From assembly GCA_950097015.1 (NCBI GenBank), contig CATNEN010000008.1:124001-188000 (forward strand): a stretch of 64,000 nt of DNA. Reading direction: 5' to 3'. The stretch's first letter is position 1; each line of letters begins with the position of its first letter. Shown here piece after piece: positions 34,519 to 45,498 of this stretch. A model generated the notes under the pieces. The model ran no database searches. It was not told the origin of the DNA and saw only the letters and a program-made list of their open reading frames with translations. Position numbers and translations under genes: made by a program. The DNA comes from Macrostomum hystrix. Lineage: Eukaryota > Platyhelminthes > Macrostomidae.

Positions 34519-37500
34519 CTGTGGAACTTTCCAATGGACACCCAGCTGTGCCCGTTGGAGATCGGTAGCTATGGTTTCGCCTCATCCGACCTGGAATTCG
34601 CCTGGATGAGCAGCCGGTCAGCTGTACTGCTCAACAGCCAGATGATGCTTAACGAATTCGAACTGCCTGATGTTCGCACGGGCAGCTGCAGTAAAGTGTA
34701 CAGCACCACTGGCCAATTCGCTTGCCTATTTGTTGAATTTAAATTGGTGCGAAAATTCGGATTCTATCTGATCTACACCTACCTGCCCTCGATTCTGGTT
34801 GTGGCCATCTCCTGGATCTCGTTCTGGATCGACTACAAAGCTGTGCCGGCTAGGATCACCATCGGCCTTCTGTCCGTACTGGCCCCGATGACACAGGCTG
34901 CAGCCACTTTCCAGATGAAACTCCGTTGCTAATGGCGCCCAGTCCTTAGAGATTGGCGCCCAGTACATAGAGATTGGCGCCCAGTCCTTGAAGATTGGCG
35001 CCCAGTACTCAGAGATTGGCGCCCAGTACTCAGAGATTGGCGCCCAGTACTTAGAGATTGGCGCCCAGTCCTTGAAGATTGGCGCCCAGTACTCAGAGAT
35101 TGGCGCCCAGTACTCAGAGATTGGCGCCCAGTACTCAGAGATTGGCGCCCAGTACTCAGAGATTGGCGCCCTGTACTCAGAGATTGGCGCCCAGTACTCA
35201 GAGATTGGCGCCCAGTACTCAGAGATTGGCGCCCAGTACTCAGAGATTGGCGCCCTGTACTCAGAGATTGGCGCCCAGTACTTAAAGATTGGCGCCCAGT
35301 ACTCAGAGATTGGCGCCCAGTACTTAGAGATTGGCGCCCAGTACTTAGAGATTGGCGCCCAGTATTCAGAGATTGGCGCCCAGTACTCAGAGATTGGCGC
35401 CCAGTACTTAGAGATCGGCGCCCAGTACTCAGAGATTGGCGCCCAGTACTTAGAGATTGGCGCCCAGTACTCAGAGATTGGCGCCCAGTACTTAGAGATT
35501 GGCGCCCTGTACTCAGAGATTGGCGCCCTGTACTCAGAGATTGGCGCCCAGTACTTAGAGATTGGCGCCCAGTACTCAGAGATTGGCGCCCTGTACTTAG
35601 AGATTGGCGCCCTGTACTCAGAGATTGGCGCCCAGTCCTTGAAGATTGGCGCCCAGTACTCAGAGATTGGCGCCCAGTACTCAGAGATTGGCGCCCAGTA
35701 CTTAGAGATTGGCGCCCAGTCCTTGAAGATTGGCGCCCAGTACTCAGAGATTGGCGCCCAGTACTCAGAGATTGGCGCCCAGTACTCAGAGATTGGCGCC
35801 CAGTACTCAGAGATTGGCGCCCTGTACTCAGAGATTGGCGCCCAGTACTCAGAGATTGGCGCCCAGTACTCAGAGATTGGCGCCCAGTACTCAGAGATTG
35901 GCGCCCTGTACTCAGAGATTGGCGCCCAGTACTTAAAGATTGGCGCCCAGTACTCAGAGATTGGCGCACAGTACTTAGAGATTGGCGCCCAGTACTTAGA
36001 GATTGGCGCCCAGTATTCAGAGATTGGCGCCCAGTACTCAGAGATTGGCGCCCAGTACTTAGAGATCGGCGCCCAGTACTCAGAGATTGGCGCCCAGTAC
36101 TTAGAGATTGGCGCCCAGTACTCAGAGATTGGCGCCCAGTACTTAGAGATTGGCGCCCTGTACTCAGAGATTGGCGCCCTGTACTCAGAGATTGGCGCCC
36201 AGTACTTAGAGATTGGCGCCCAGTACTCAGAGATTGGCGCCCTGTACTTAGAGATTGGCGCCCAGTACTCAGAGATTGGCGCCCAGTACTTAGAGATTGG
36301 CGCCCAGTACTTAGAGATTGGCGCCCAGTACTTAGAGATCGGCGCCCAGTACTTAGAGATTGGCGCCCAGTACTCAGAGATTGGCGCCCAGTACTCAGAG
36401 ATTGGCGCCCAGTACTCAGAGATTGGCGCCCAGTACTTAGAGATTGGCGCCCAGTACTCAGAGATTGGCGCCCAGTACTCAGAGATTGGCGCCCAGTACT
36501 CAGAGATTGGCGCCCAGTACTTAGAGATTGGCGCCCAGTACTCAGAGATTGGCGCCCAGTACTCAGAGATTGGCGCCCAGTACTTAGAGATCGGCGCCCA
36601 GTACTCAGAGATTGGCGCCCAGTACTCAGAGATTGGCGCCCAGTACTCAGAGATTGGCGCCCAGTACTCAGAGATTGGCGCCCAGTACTCAGAGATTGGC
36701 GCCCAGTACTTAGAGATTGGCGCCCAGTACTCAGAGATTGGCGCCCAGTACTTAGAGATTGGCGCCCAGTACTTAGAGATTGGCGCCCAGTACTTAGAGA
36801 TTGGCGCCCAGTACTTAGAGATTGGCGCCCAGTATTCAGAGATTGGCGCCCAGTACTTAGAGATTGGCGCCCAGTACTCAGAGATTGGCGCCCTGTACTC
36901 AGAGATTGGCGCCCAGTACTCAGAGATTGGCGCCCAGTACTTAGAGATTGGCGCCCAGTACTTAGAGATTGGCGCCCAGTACTTAGAGATTGGCGCCCAG
37001 TACTCAGAGATTGGCGCCCAGTACTTAGAGATTGGCGCCCAGTACTCAGAGATTGGCGCCCAGTACTCAGAGATTGGCGCCCAGTACTCAGAGATTGGCG
37101 CCCAGTACTTAGAGATTGGCGCCCAGTACTCAGAGATTGGCGCCCAGTACTTAGAGATTGGCGCCCTGTACTTAGAGATTGGCGCCCAGTACTTAGAGAT
37201 TGGCGCCCAGTACTCAGAGATTGGCGCCCAGTACTTAGAGATTGGCGCCCAGTACTCAGAGATTGGCGCCCAGTACTCAGAGATTGGCGCCCAGTACTCA
37301 GAGATTGGCGCCCAGTACTTAGAGATTGGCGCCCAGTACTCAGAGATTGGCGCCCAGTACTCAGAGATTGGCGCCCAGTACTTAGAGATTGGCGCCCTGT
37401 ACTTAGAGATTGGCGCCCAGTACTTAGAGATTGGCGCCCAGTACTTAGAGATTGGCGCCCTGTACTTAGAGATTGGCGCCCTGTTCTTAGAGATTGGCGC

Positions 37501-40500
37501 CCTGTTCTTAGAGATTGGCGCCCTGTTCTTAGAGATTGGCGCCCTGTACTTAGAGATTGGCGCCCTGTTCTTAGAGATTGGCGCCCTGTACTTAGAGATT
37601 GGCGCCCTGTTCTTAGAGATTGGCGCCCTGTTCTTAGAGATTGGCGCCCTGTTCTTAGAGATTGGCGCCCTGTTCTTAGAGATTGGCGCCCAGTACTTAG
37701 AGATTGGCGCCCAGTACTTAGAGATTGGCGCCCAGTACTTAGAGATTGGCGCCCAGTACTCAGAGATTGGCGCCCAGTACTTAGAGATTGGCGCCCTGTA
37801 CTTAGAGATTGGCGCCCAGTACTTAGAGATTGGCGCCCAGTACTCAGAGATTGGCGCCCAGTACTTAGAGATTGGCGCCCAGTACTTAGAGATTGGCGCC
37901 CAGTACTTAGAGATTGGCGCCCAGTACTCAGAGATTGGCGCCCAGTACTCAGAGATTGGCGCCCAGTACTCAGAGATTGGCGCCCAGTACTCAGAGATTG
38001 GCGCCCAGTACTTAGAGATTGGCGCCCAGTACTTAGAGATTGGCGCCCTGTACTTAGAGATTGGCGCCCAGTACTTAGAGATTGGCGCCCAGTACTCAGA
38101 GATTGGCGCCCTGTTCTTAGAGATTGGCGCCCTGTTCTTAGAGATTGGCGCCCTGTTCTTAGAGATTGGCGCCCTGTTCTTAGAGATTGGCGCCCAGTAC
38201 TTAGAGATTGGCGCCCAGTACTTAGAGATTGGCGCCCAGTACTTAGAGATTGGCGCCCAGTACTCAGAGATTGGCGCCCAGTACTTAGAGATTGGCGCCC
38301 TGTACTTAGAGATTGGCGCCCAGTACTTAGAGATTGGCGCCCAGTACTCAGAGATTGGCGCCCAGTACTTAGAGATTGGCGCCCAGTACTTAGAGATTGG
38401 CGCCCAGTACTTAGAGATTGGCGCCCAGTACTCAGAGATTGGCGCCCTGTACTCAGAGATTGGCGCCCAGTACTCAGAGATTGGCGCCCAGTACTCAGAG
38501 ATTGGCGCCCAGTACTTAGAGATTGGCGCCCAGTACTTAGAGATTGGCGCCCTGTACTTAGAGATTGGCGCCCAGTACTTAGAGATTGGCGCCCAGTACT
38601 TAGAGATTGGCGCCCAGTACTTAGAGATTGGCGCCCAGTACTTAGAGATTGGCGCCCTGTACTTAGAGATTGGCGCCCTGTTCTTAGAGATTGGCGCCCT
38701 GTTCTTAGATAAGGCGTGATTCTGATCTTAATTTATGTGAATGCACAGAATGCATGATTCTGGAACCAATACGAATTTCTCGCTCTCGGAAATCTAAGCC
38801 TGATTCTTGGAAATTAACTCCTAATTCTTAGAAACTGGACTCTTAGTCTTAAAATGGTACTTGATTCTTAGAATAACATAACTTCTTTTAAAATGACCCT
38901 TGATTCTAAGAAATATACACTTTCCTAGAAATATAACTTGATTCTTTGAAAACTAGACGACACTTTAAGAATTTGACGCCTCCTTTTTAGAATCAAGAGA
39001 AAATTTTTAGAAATTCGTTATTGATTCTAGCTAACTTTATAAAAAGTAATTACTAAGTAATGAATACGAGACTAGCATATATTCTTAGCCCTTTATATCC
39101 TCAATTTTAAAAAATGTGCTAATCAAATCAAGCTTCGATGTGATAGGACCACGGAGTGTCCTCTTCATCAATAAATCAGCACAGATAATGTTTTCTAACC
39201 AAATAGATCAAGTAAGTGAAAAATTTGAAAATTGAATTTTCGCTCGCATCTCGATAATAGTGCTGAATTAAGACTGTGAAAAAATATATACTTAATCGAG
39301 TATATTTGGCTATCAGGCAGGCCAGCCGTTGAGTCCATTGAGACCCATTCTGAGTTTCAGACGATGCCAAGATAATCTGATAGCAGATTTACGGAGTCTG
39401 TAAATCGATAAATCATTGCATAGTGCACTGCTGGATGCTTCTTAAAAGCATCTGCGGATTTATACAGAGGGATGAGTTTTAATTTCATCAGGATTATCGT
39501 GCATGTGTATTTGAGTAGCTGCACTGGACTCAGATTCGAGCTTGGAACCAATTTCGATAGTCTCATCCCAGTCTATGCCGCCTGTCTCTCTGTTTCTGTC
39601 TCCTATGCGACTGATTCTGTAGCCTAAAGCAATAACAATTATTGACCAAAGGACCGCTAGAAGAAGGACGGGACACTTTGTTTCTTGGAAAAAAATTAAA
39701 GGCAGATTTTTCGCGGAAAAATACACTAACGAGATAGGAACTTTTCATGCTTTTCACATTTAAATGTTGATAACTTTTTATTGAAAGCAGATCCATTGCT
39801 GTTATTTCAACATAGCATAGCAACCAAGCAGAAATATAATTTACCTACAACTTAGCCTACTGATCTGTTAATGAAAATTTCTAAATTATTCTGGTAAAAA
39901 CAAACTGGTAAACAGAATTATTTGAAGCTAGCACTATATTTTATAGTCTCTTGCACTCCCAAAATAACATAATTTTTTTCAGAGGGGCTGTTGCAACTGA
40001 CGCACCATTTCGTGATAGTCGACACGCTCAAGTTTCTATATACGAGCCGTATATAAATATTAATAATCGGAAACAAAAGGCTTGTTTCCAAATAGCTCGT
40101 AGTTTTGTTGTTTTTGGAAGATTAACGCATTTTTAAACACTGCTGCAAGGGCTGGCATGTAGAGAAAGGGAAGAATATAGCTCGTAAAATCGATATTTTC
40201 ACAGATGAAGGTTATTTTTTGTCGAAAACCAGCCTCCTAAACGTTTTCTAGGAAACGTGGTTTCCCGTCTTTCCAACTAGTCCTTCGATTTTTTGGCATT
40301 ATGCAATATCATTCCAATATCTAGCTTACATTATAATAATAATGATTTTAGGCCCCGGATATAGGATATGATTAGGATTAGAATGATTAGAATGATTAGG
40401 ATATAATAATAGTAATAATAGTTGGGCTGTGGGCTGTGGGCAAAAGAGGGCTGTGGGCAATGGCACATCATTTGGTGACAGTAGACCAGCAGTCTGCGAG

Positions 40501-41330
40501 GAGGCAATTCTGCCCATTCCGCTGACTCCTGAGCACACAAACACACGGATACTGTACGCATGCAGGCACACGCTCAAATACGTAGGTGCGAACATCTGCC
40601 CTGACTTTGTCATCGTCAGGCAGTGTACACTTCACTGTTCCTTGGGGGTTGGCCCTCAGGAGCGTAAATTACACGACAAGCCCCCAAGCCTTCTCTCCGT
40701 GTCTTCGGAGAGAATGAATGCGGCCTCGCTGCGGAATCGAGCTCAGGGACCTTGGCGCGAGAGGCAAACGCGTTAACTGCTCTGCCACCGACCCCATCAC
40801 TAGCATCTTTACTTGTAGATTTTCGGTATCGACTCAACCCGCAGAAGCTGCCCAGAGTGTCCTAAGTAAAGGCCATAGATGTTTGGCTATTCGCGTGTCT
40901 GGCTTTCGTTGTGGCCTCCCTGCTGGAGTTCACGCTGGTGAACATGATCGCTCGACGCAGGGAGCAACGTCGGGCGCGCGACGATCTTCGCAACATGATG
41001 CGCCGCGAGATGCGAATGCTTCGCGGAAATCTGCTTCCACAGCAGCAGCAGAAGCACGGTCCCGGAGGCAACGACGCCGACACTGGCGCCGATGAAGCCG
41101 ACGATGGCAAGTCAGACGGCGACGCTGTGGCTGTTGTGGCTAGTCGGCGAACTCGGGCGACGTCACGACCGGCGGAGAAAGCTTCGGCAATGCCAGCAAT
41201 GATGCCTGCAGCCGAGGATGAATTCAATCCAGACAGTGTGGACAATGTTTTCGCCATTGTCTATCCGGTCTGCTTTCTGGTGTTCAATCTGGTCTACTGG
41301 TTGACTTACACATTCTATAGGGCAATCTAG
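34519..41330 (+). CDS. Cys-loop anion channel subunit (GluCl/glycine-receptor type), C-terminal half, with two lesions
   Basis: Two exons are visible: 34519-34914 and 40845-41330. Exon 1 begins at an acceptor (CTCCGCAG) within the Cys-loop (FPMDTQLC). It continues with GSYGF, the loop C cysteine pair (GSCSKVYSTTGQFAC), TM1 (FYLIYTYLPSILVVAISWIS) and TM2 (PARITIGLLSVLAPMTQ). PAR before TM2 is the mark of anion channels, but LAPM in TM2 replaces the usual TxxLTMTT pattern. Exon 2 has KLPRVS, then TAA, then VKAIDVWLF (TM3), a long charged loop with poly-Q, and TM4 (VFAIVYPVCFLVFNLVYWLT). The family motif is (K/S)LPxVSYVKAID, so TAA at 40863-40865 replaces Tyr. The length is right if exon 1 ends with CAG at 34914, but the next bases are ATGAAA where GTGAAA would be a donor. 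No exons for the first half of the ligand-binding domain were found upstream. It may be a pseudogene, or the window may carry sequence errors. Confidence 0.75.
34930..38712. repeat. 21-bp minisatellite, about 180 copies, in the channel intron
   Basis: Units are ATTGGCGCCCAGTACTCAGA plus G, with CTTAGAG, CTGTAC and CTGTTC variants that are clustered late (37440-38180). It starts 6-10 bp after the end of the channel exon. Seven codons per unit leave an uninterrupted plus-strand frame of over 1200 codons (repeating IGAQYSE/IGAQYLE). The CCTTGAAG variant recurs with 651-bp spacing (34987 and 35638; 35070 and 35721), showing duplication of a 31-unit block. Confidence 0.97.
38720..39455. other. Intronic/intergenic AT-rich sequence
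   Basis: The first 300 bp show loose, decayed repetition of 'TGATTCTTAGAAA' words, perhaps an old tandem array. Nothing else is recognised. Confidence 0.4.
39460..39726 (-). CDS. Possible small membrane protein or exon (low confidence)
   Basis: The open frame starts at GTG, so it would be an internal exon. A plausible acceptor (TTTTTTTCCAAG) lies within it at about 39690. After that comes one hydrophobic segment (CPVLLLAVLWSIIVIALGY) and an acidic tail (IDWDETIEIGSKLESES). No family is recognised. It lies inside the channel intron on the opposite strand. Chance is a real possibility. Confidence 0.2.
   Translation of the reverse strand: MYFSAKNLPLIFFQETKCPVLLLAVLWSIIVIALGYRISRIGDRNRETGGIDWDETIEIGSKLESESSAATQIHMHDNPDEIKTHPSV
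40421..40797 (-). mobile_element. tRNA-derived SINE, family A, copy 1
   Basis: The minus strand reads GGGGTCGGTGGCAGAGCAGT, an A-box-like head, then the CTCTCGCGCCAAGGTCCCTGAG region and a GAGCTCGATTCC B box, followed by a body of about 300 bp ending in CCCACAGCC and an ATT-rich tail. The same body recurs at 43464-43840 and 61026-61388. The copy ends 48 bp upstream of the channel's second exon. Confidence 0.85.
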
Positions 41331-41960
41331 ATTCCTACTCTATTTCTAGACTATTTTCAGGGGCAGATGGACAGTTATTTGGTAGATCAATTTCCATTTA
41401 TTCCAGAGAATTAAACCAGTAAACGATTATACCTAAGGTAGAAAGGACTGACTGATGTGCGTCTATGTGCGTCTAAAACTGTAGCCAATCAGTAAGGTGG
41501 CGGAGTGAGGTTGTTGATAAAGCGTGGTGACTTGCTGTACACTCTCAAGGGCGTGAGATTGGGGTCAGAAGTATCGGCAATGCACATCGTATCTTTTTTC
41601 ATCGTTCTGACTGTTCACGAATTTAGTGGAAATATTCATACAAATTTAATTCAATATATTTTTTACCTATACCTCTCCTATAATTTATGCGAGTACATTA
41701 CGTAGTAATTGCATAAATTTACTTCTTTCATGCTTTCATTTTTGACTATATTACTGACAAGTATCTTTTTGCAGGAATATACCTCATTGAAAAGAAGATT
41801 TCTGACTCAGTTCTACTTCTTAACACTGAATTCATTTATAAGTAGGGGCACCGTAAGACTTAAAAGAACTTTGCACTTTTAATGATTGTTTTAGAAAGAA
41901 CTGAGTCAGCAGTCTCAGAATTCGATTTTAATCTTACAATCCTTCTTAAAATATAAATAA
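41331..41960. other. 3' flank of the channel gene
   Basis: ATTAAA at 41410-41415 may serve as poly(A) signal. Otherwise AT-rich unique sequence. Confidence 0.4.
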
Positions 41961-41962
41961 AG

Positions 41963-42112
41963 CAGTGGCGTAGCCACAATTTTTTCTGTCAGGCAATATC
42001 CACACTTGTAACAACCATAAGGGGTAGAAGCCTAAGTCGAGTTGCGATTGGAATCAATCATGATCCTCCGTCAGGGACTAGAACCCTGTTGGATCCCGTA
42101 CATACACCACTG
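41963..42112. mobile_element. hAT-like short element (150 bp)
   Basis: The ends are inverted: CAGTGGCGTA at the left and TACACCACTG at the right. CAGTGG(C/T)GTA termini are typical of many animal non-autonomous hAT-type or SINE-like elements. I do not find a clear 8-bp target duplication. Confidence 0.4.
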
Positions 42113-42689
42113 AATGGGGACATTTTTATAACAGCCTAATGAAAATGCAAAATGTTTTTTAAATAATATTAACAAGAAATATACAAGCATTAAGCCACCA
42201 AAATTTAAAGCGAACTTGTATCAATATAGCTGTCATCCGAGATTCTTTAATAACAAATATTTCTTTGCCACTGCACACGGTTATACGAGTAACAAGACTA
42301 ATATTGGCAAGTTATTAGTTTTGCCATTAAATTTATTTATTTCAGAAATTTAATAATGACCTGTATCATTGAAACGTAATATCGTATTCGTAAAATGTAT
42401 ACTCGCTCGTAGAATTTATATGTAGGAACGAAATAGATGCTGCATCAATAGCGGGTCCTACTGCATGAGTTTTCACGGTAATGTTATGAAGCCAGTATAA
42501 GGCATCGCATCAACAACCATACTTAGTAGCGAATTAAATTAACTTGTCCTTGTGCGTACATTTGGTGTTCACTCGTCAAGATCGACGAGTTACAATTCAA
42601 CGTACTATATGCATTTCTGCCGCTATAGGGAAATACCGAAATATGTGACGAGTCCACCCAGGAAAATATTCCGTCACAGTCACACGAAG

Positions 42690-43170
42690 AAACGGCCAGT
42701 TTCTGTTCAGGGCTGTTTCGTTCTAACATCGCGATATAACATGCAAAAGGACGCATTTGCATCGATCTATAACATGTTAGATGTTGTGTGTAAAATATTC
42801 TTATTCCAAGAAATAATAAAATAAATGACAAGAAATAGGCCTAATATTTATGTACCTAGCGAGCTATATAAATTGTCAATATTACCTATAGCTAGCCTAG
42901 CTAAACTAGCCTAGCTATAGCTAGTAGACATTTTTCTTATTGCTACACTGCTAGTAAGGGGCTTTCTATTAGGATTACTTCAAGGTTAAAGTATGCATTA
43001 ACGCAACATCTAAATATAACATGTTATAAACCGATGTACATATGCCAAATTTTAGCATTAACGCAACTTCTAACATGTTATACACCAATGTACATGCCCA
43101 CTTTTTGCATGTTATAATCCGAAGTTAGAACGAAACATTAGTGTTTCTGTTGCAAATTATATTCATCAAA
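42690..43170. repeat. Inverted repeat of about 480 bp, foldback-like
   Basis: The left arm near 42695-42790 (TTTCTG..., GTTTCGTTCTAACATC, ATAACATGCAAAA, TATAACATGTTAGA) is mirrored by 43060-43160 (TCTAACATGTTATA, TTTTGCATGTTAT, GAAGTTAGAACGAAAC, CAGAAA). An additional ACATGTTATA-containing partial copy lies at 43015-43060. The centre is unrelated. Confidence 0.7.
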
Positions 43171-43463
43171 GAATGCAAACCTGCCTATTTCACGAGTTTT
43201 GGTTAGAAGAAAAACAAAAAGAAAGGACAATATTTTAGTATACGTTAAAACAAACTAAGTATTTTATTTTTTTGTAAAACATTTAAAAAATTAGAACCAA
43301 ATTGCTAAAATAGTAAATGTTGAATCACTGCATTAATTGCAATATTAAATCAGGATTTGTCTATTATATATTTATTACTTACTGCTACAATGCAACAGAT
43401 AAGCTTACTTGCAGCTGGCTTGCACTGCTACTTGGGTCACATGAAACTAATATTTGCGTATTA

Positions 43464-43840
43464 ATAATAATAATAATAATAGTTGCAGGAGGGCTGCGGG
43501 CAATGGCACATCATTTAGTGAAATTAGTGACACTAGACCCGCAGCCAGCGAGGAGGCAATTCTGCCCATTTCGCTGACTCCTGAGCACACACGCACACAG
43601 ATACTGTACGCAGGCATACGCTCACACAGGCGTGTACCTCTGCCCTGACTTTCTCATCGTCAGGCAGCATACATTTCACTGTGCCTTGGAGGTTGGCCCT
43701 CAAGGGCGTAAATTGCACGACCAGCCCTCAAGCCTTCTCTCCGCGGCTGCGCCCCAAATAAAAGTGGCCTCGCCGTGGAATTTAACTAAGGGACCTTGGT
43801 GCGAGAGGCAAACGCGATAACCGCTACGCCACCGACCCCC
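43464..43840 (-). mobile_element. tRNA-derived SINE, family A, copy 2, with target duplication
   Basis: Full-length minus-strand copy with the tRNA head near 43755-43840, conserved body and (ATT)n tail at 43464-43482. Flanks AATATTTGCGTATTA (43449-43463) and AATATGTGCGTATTA (43841-43855) are a 15-bp target-site duplication with one mismatch. Confidence 0.9.
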
Positions 43841-44494
43841 AATATGTGCGTATTAAAGTTTCCTTGCGTATAAGTAGCCTACAGCTTTCAAATCTCAAGA
43901 CCAATGAATTGATACTTTTCCAAATTAGTTTCGGAGTAGGCCTATCCATAAGCGGAAAATGTAAACCAGAAAATATGTGCTCTGCTACAACCGACCAACG
44001 GAGTCAACTCCACATAGTTACTTCCTCTAAGCCCCTAATGGTTATGTAGCAACAATATTTGTTTAGGGTTTATAAAAGCGAGTATAAGCACTACATGAAA
44101 GAGGAAATTCGCTTGTTAGATTTTTCTGTCAAATTCCATTATCATATCAGATCTTCATGTATAAGGATAGGCATAGTAATTTTAGCAGAAAATTCATCAT
44201 GATTTGTCTGTACAGCTATCTTTGTTATGAAGTGTAAAGTGAAGCAACAAATAGGCCTAGCAATGCCACCACTTGACTCCACTCACGAGCTCAGGCAAAT
44301 CAAACAAGGTAGTCCACACTTTGTCGCAGATTATATCTTTAATTGAATGTGATGCTTTTACCATGATACAGATCCCACAGGCAAATGAACCTTATATACT
44401 GACATTGCAAGCCAGGCTTTACTTTCAGACCACATAATCTTAGTAATAGTAGGAAGAGATTTGCTTGAGATTCAAGATGCTTGTTAAGCTAGGT

Positions 44495-44774
44495 CATACA
44501 TGCGCAACCTCCCAAATCTTAGCCGGCCTTGCGACTTAGTTTTTGCTCTCATTTGCGACTTAGTTCGTTTCATTGCTCTATTTACGACTTAGTTTGCTCT
44601 CATTTGCTATCTTTTTCTCTCCCCTTTTTCCTTTTCTTCACGCCTTCCTTTTTTGTCCCTTGATCCCCCCTTTGATTTTTTTGCGCTTGGTCGATTGGTT
44701 TTTGCGACTTACCTTGCTTGGCCCTCGTTTCACCCGGCCGGTTCGGCCGGCTCGGCCGGGTGTTGCGCATGTAT
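44495..44774. mobile_element. MITE with 9-bp target duplication
   Basis: Terminal inverted repeats ATACATGCGCAAC (from 44496) and GTTGCGCATGTAT (to 44774) are flanked by perfect direct repeats AAGCTAGGT at 44486-44494 and 44775-44783. Nine-base duplications point to Mutator-like elements. Inside are four copies of a GCGACTTAGTT word and, near the right end, a CGGCCGG-rich stretch. Confidence 0.75.
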
Positions 44775-45186
44775 AAGCTAGGTAGTCACTAATGCACAGT
44801 TGGATATTTATCTAATAATATTTACCTTTTTGTTTTATAAAGTTTTCACTATCTTTTTTATATATTTTAATGTATTTGTGACAGTTGTCTCATTGTAAAT
44901 TACTATGTTAGGTTATTATTGCTTTGTCAATTTGGCAGCTTTAAGATTCAAGAGTATAAATGCATTAAAACTTTGGTTAGGTTTTAATATTGCACCAATC
45001 ATTTTACATACCTGCCCTATTTGAATGTTAATAGACAATTAGTAAATTTCATTTTGTGTACTGTTAATGAGGTATAAAATTCTAGAGATATGAGAATATT
45101 AGAAAAACTTGATGTGACTTTAGGGGTTTCTTAAACCTTAAAATTATAAAATAGTTCTAGCTTTAGTAGATATAAAATTTATATCT

Positions 45187-45490
45187 AAGAGGTTGTAGCC
45201 TTGTGGTTAGAATATCAGACTCAACTTAAAGGTCTGGGGTTCGATTCCTGACTCCACTGGAACAATTTCTGCCCTTTAGCAAGACACTTAACTCTGAATT
45301 GCTTCAGTTCACCCAGCTGTTAAATGGGCATCAGCATTAGGCTTAGCTGGGATAAATAACGGTAGGTGTGGCATCCCCTAGTCCATGGACTGATCAGCCA
45401 TACACAGCCTTCAGATGCGTGGTATAATAGCTGCAGCTGTGCTGTTGGCTGCACATCTGGCCCAATCAGACAGGTGTAATCAATCAATCA
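45187..45490 (+). mobile_element. tRNA-derived SINE, family B, copy 1
   Basis: Head AGCCTTGTGGTTAGAATATC (A box) and GGGTTCGATTCC (B box), then a central CAAGACACTTAAC...TTGCTTCAGTTCACCCAGCTG region of the kind shared by several animal SINE superfamilies. The tail is (CAAT)n. Flanking ATATCTAA at 45181-45188 and 45491-45498 looks like the target duplication. Confidence 0.8.
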
Positions 45491-45498
45491 ATATCTAA

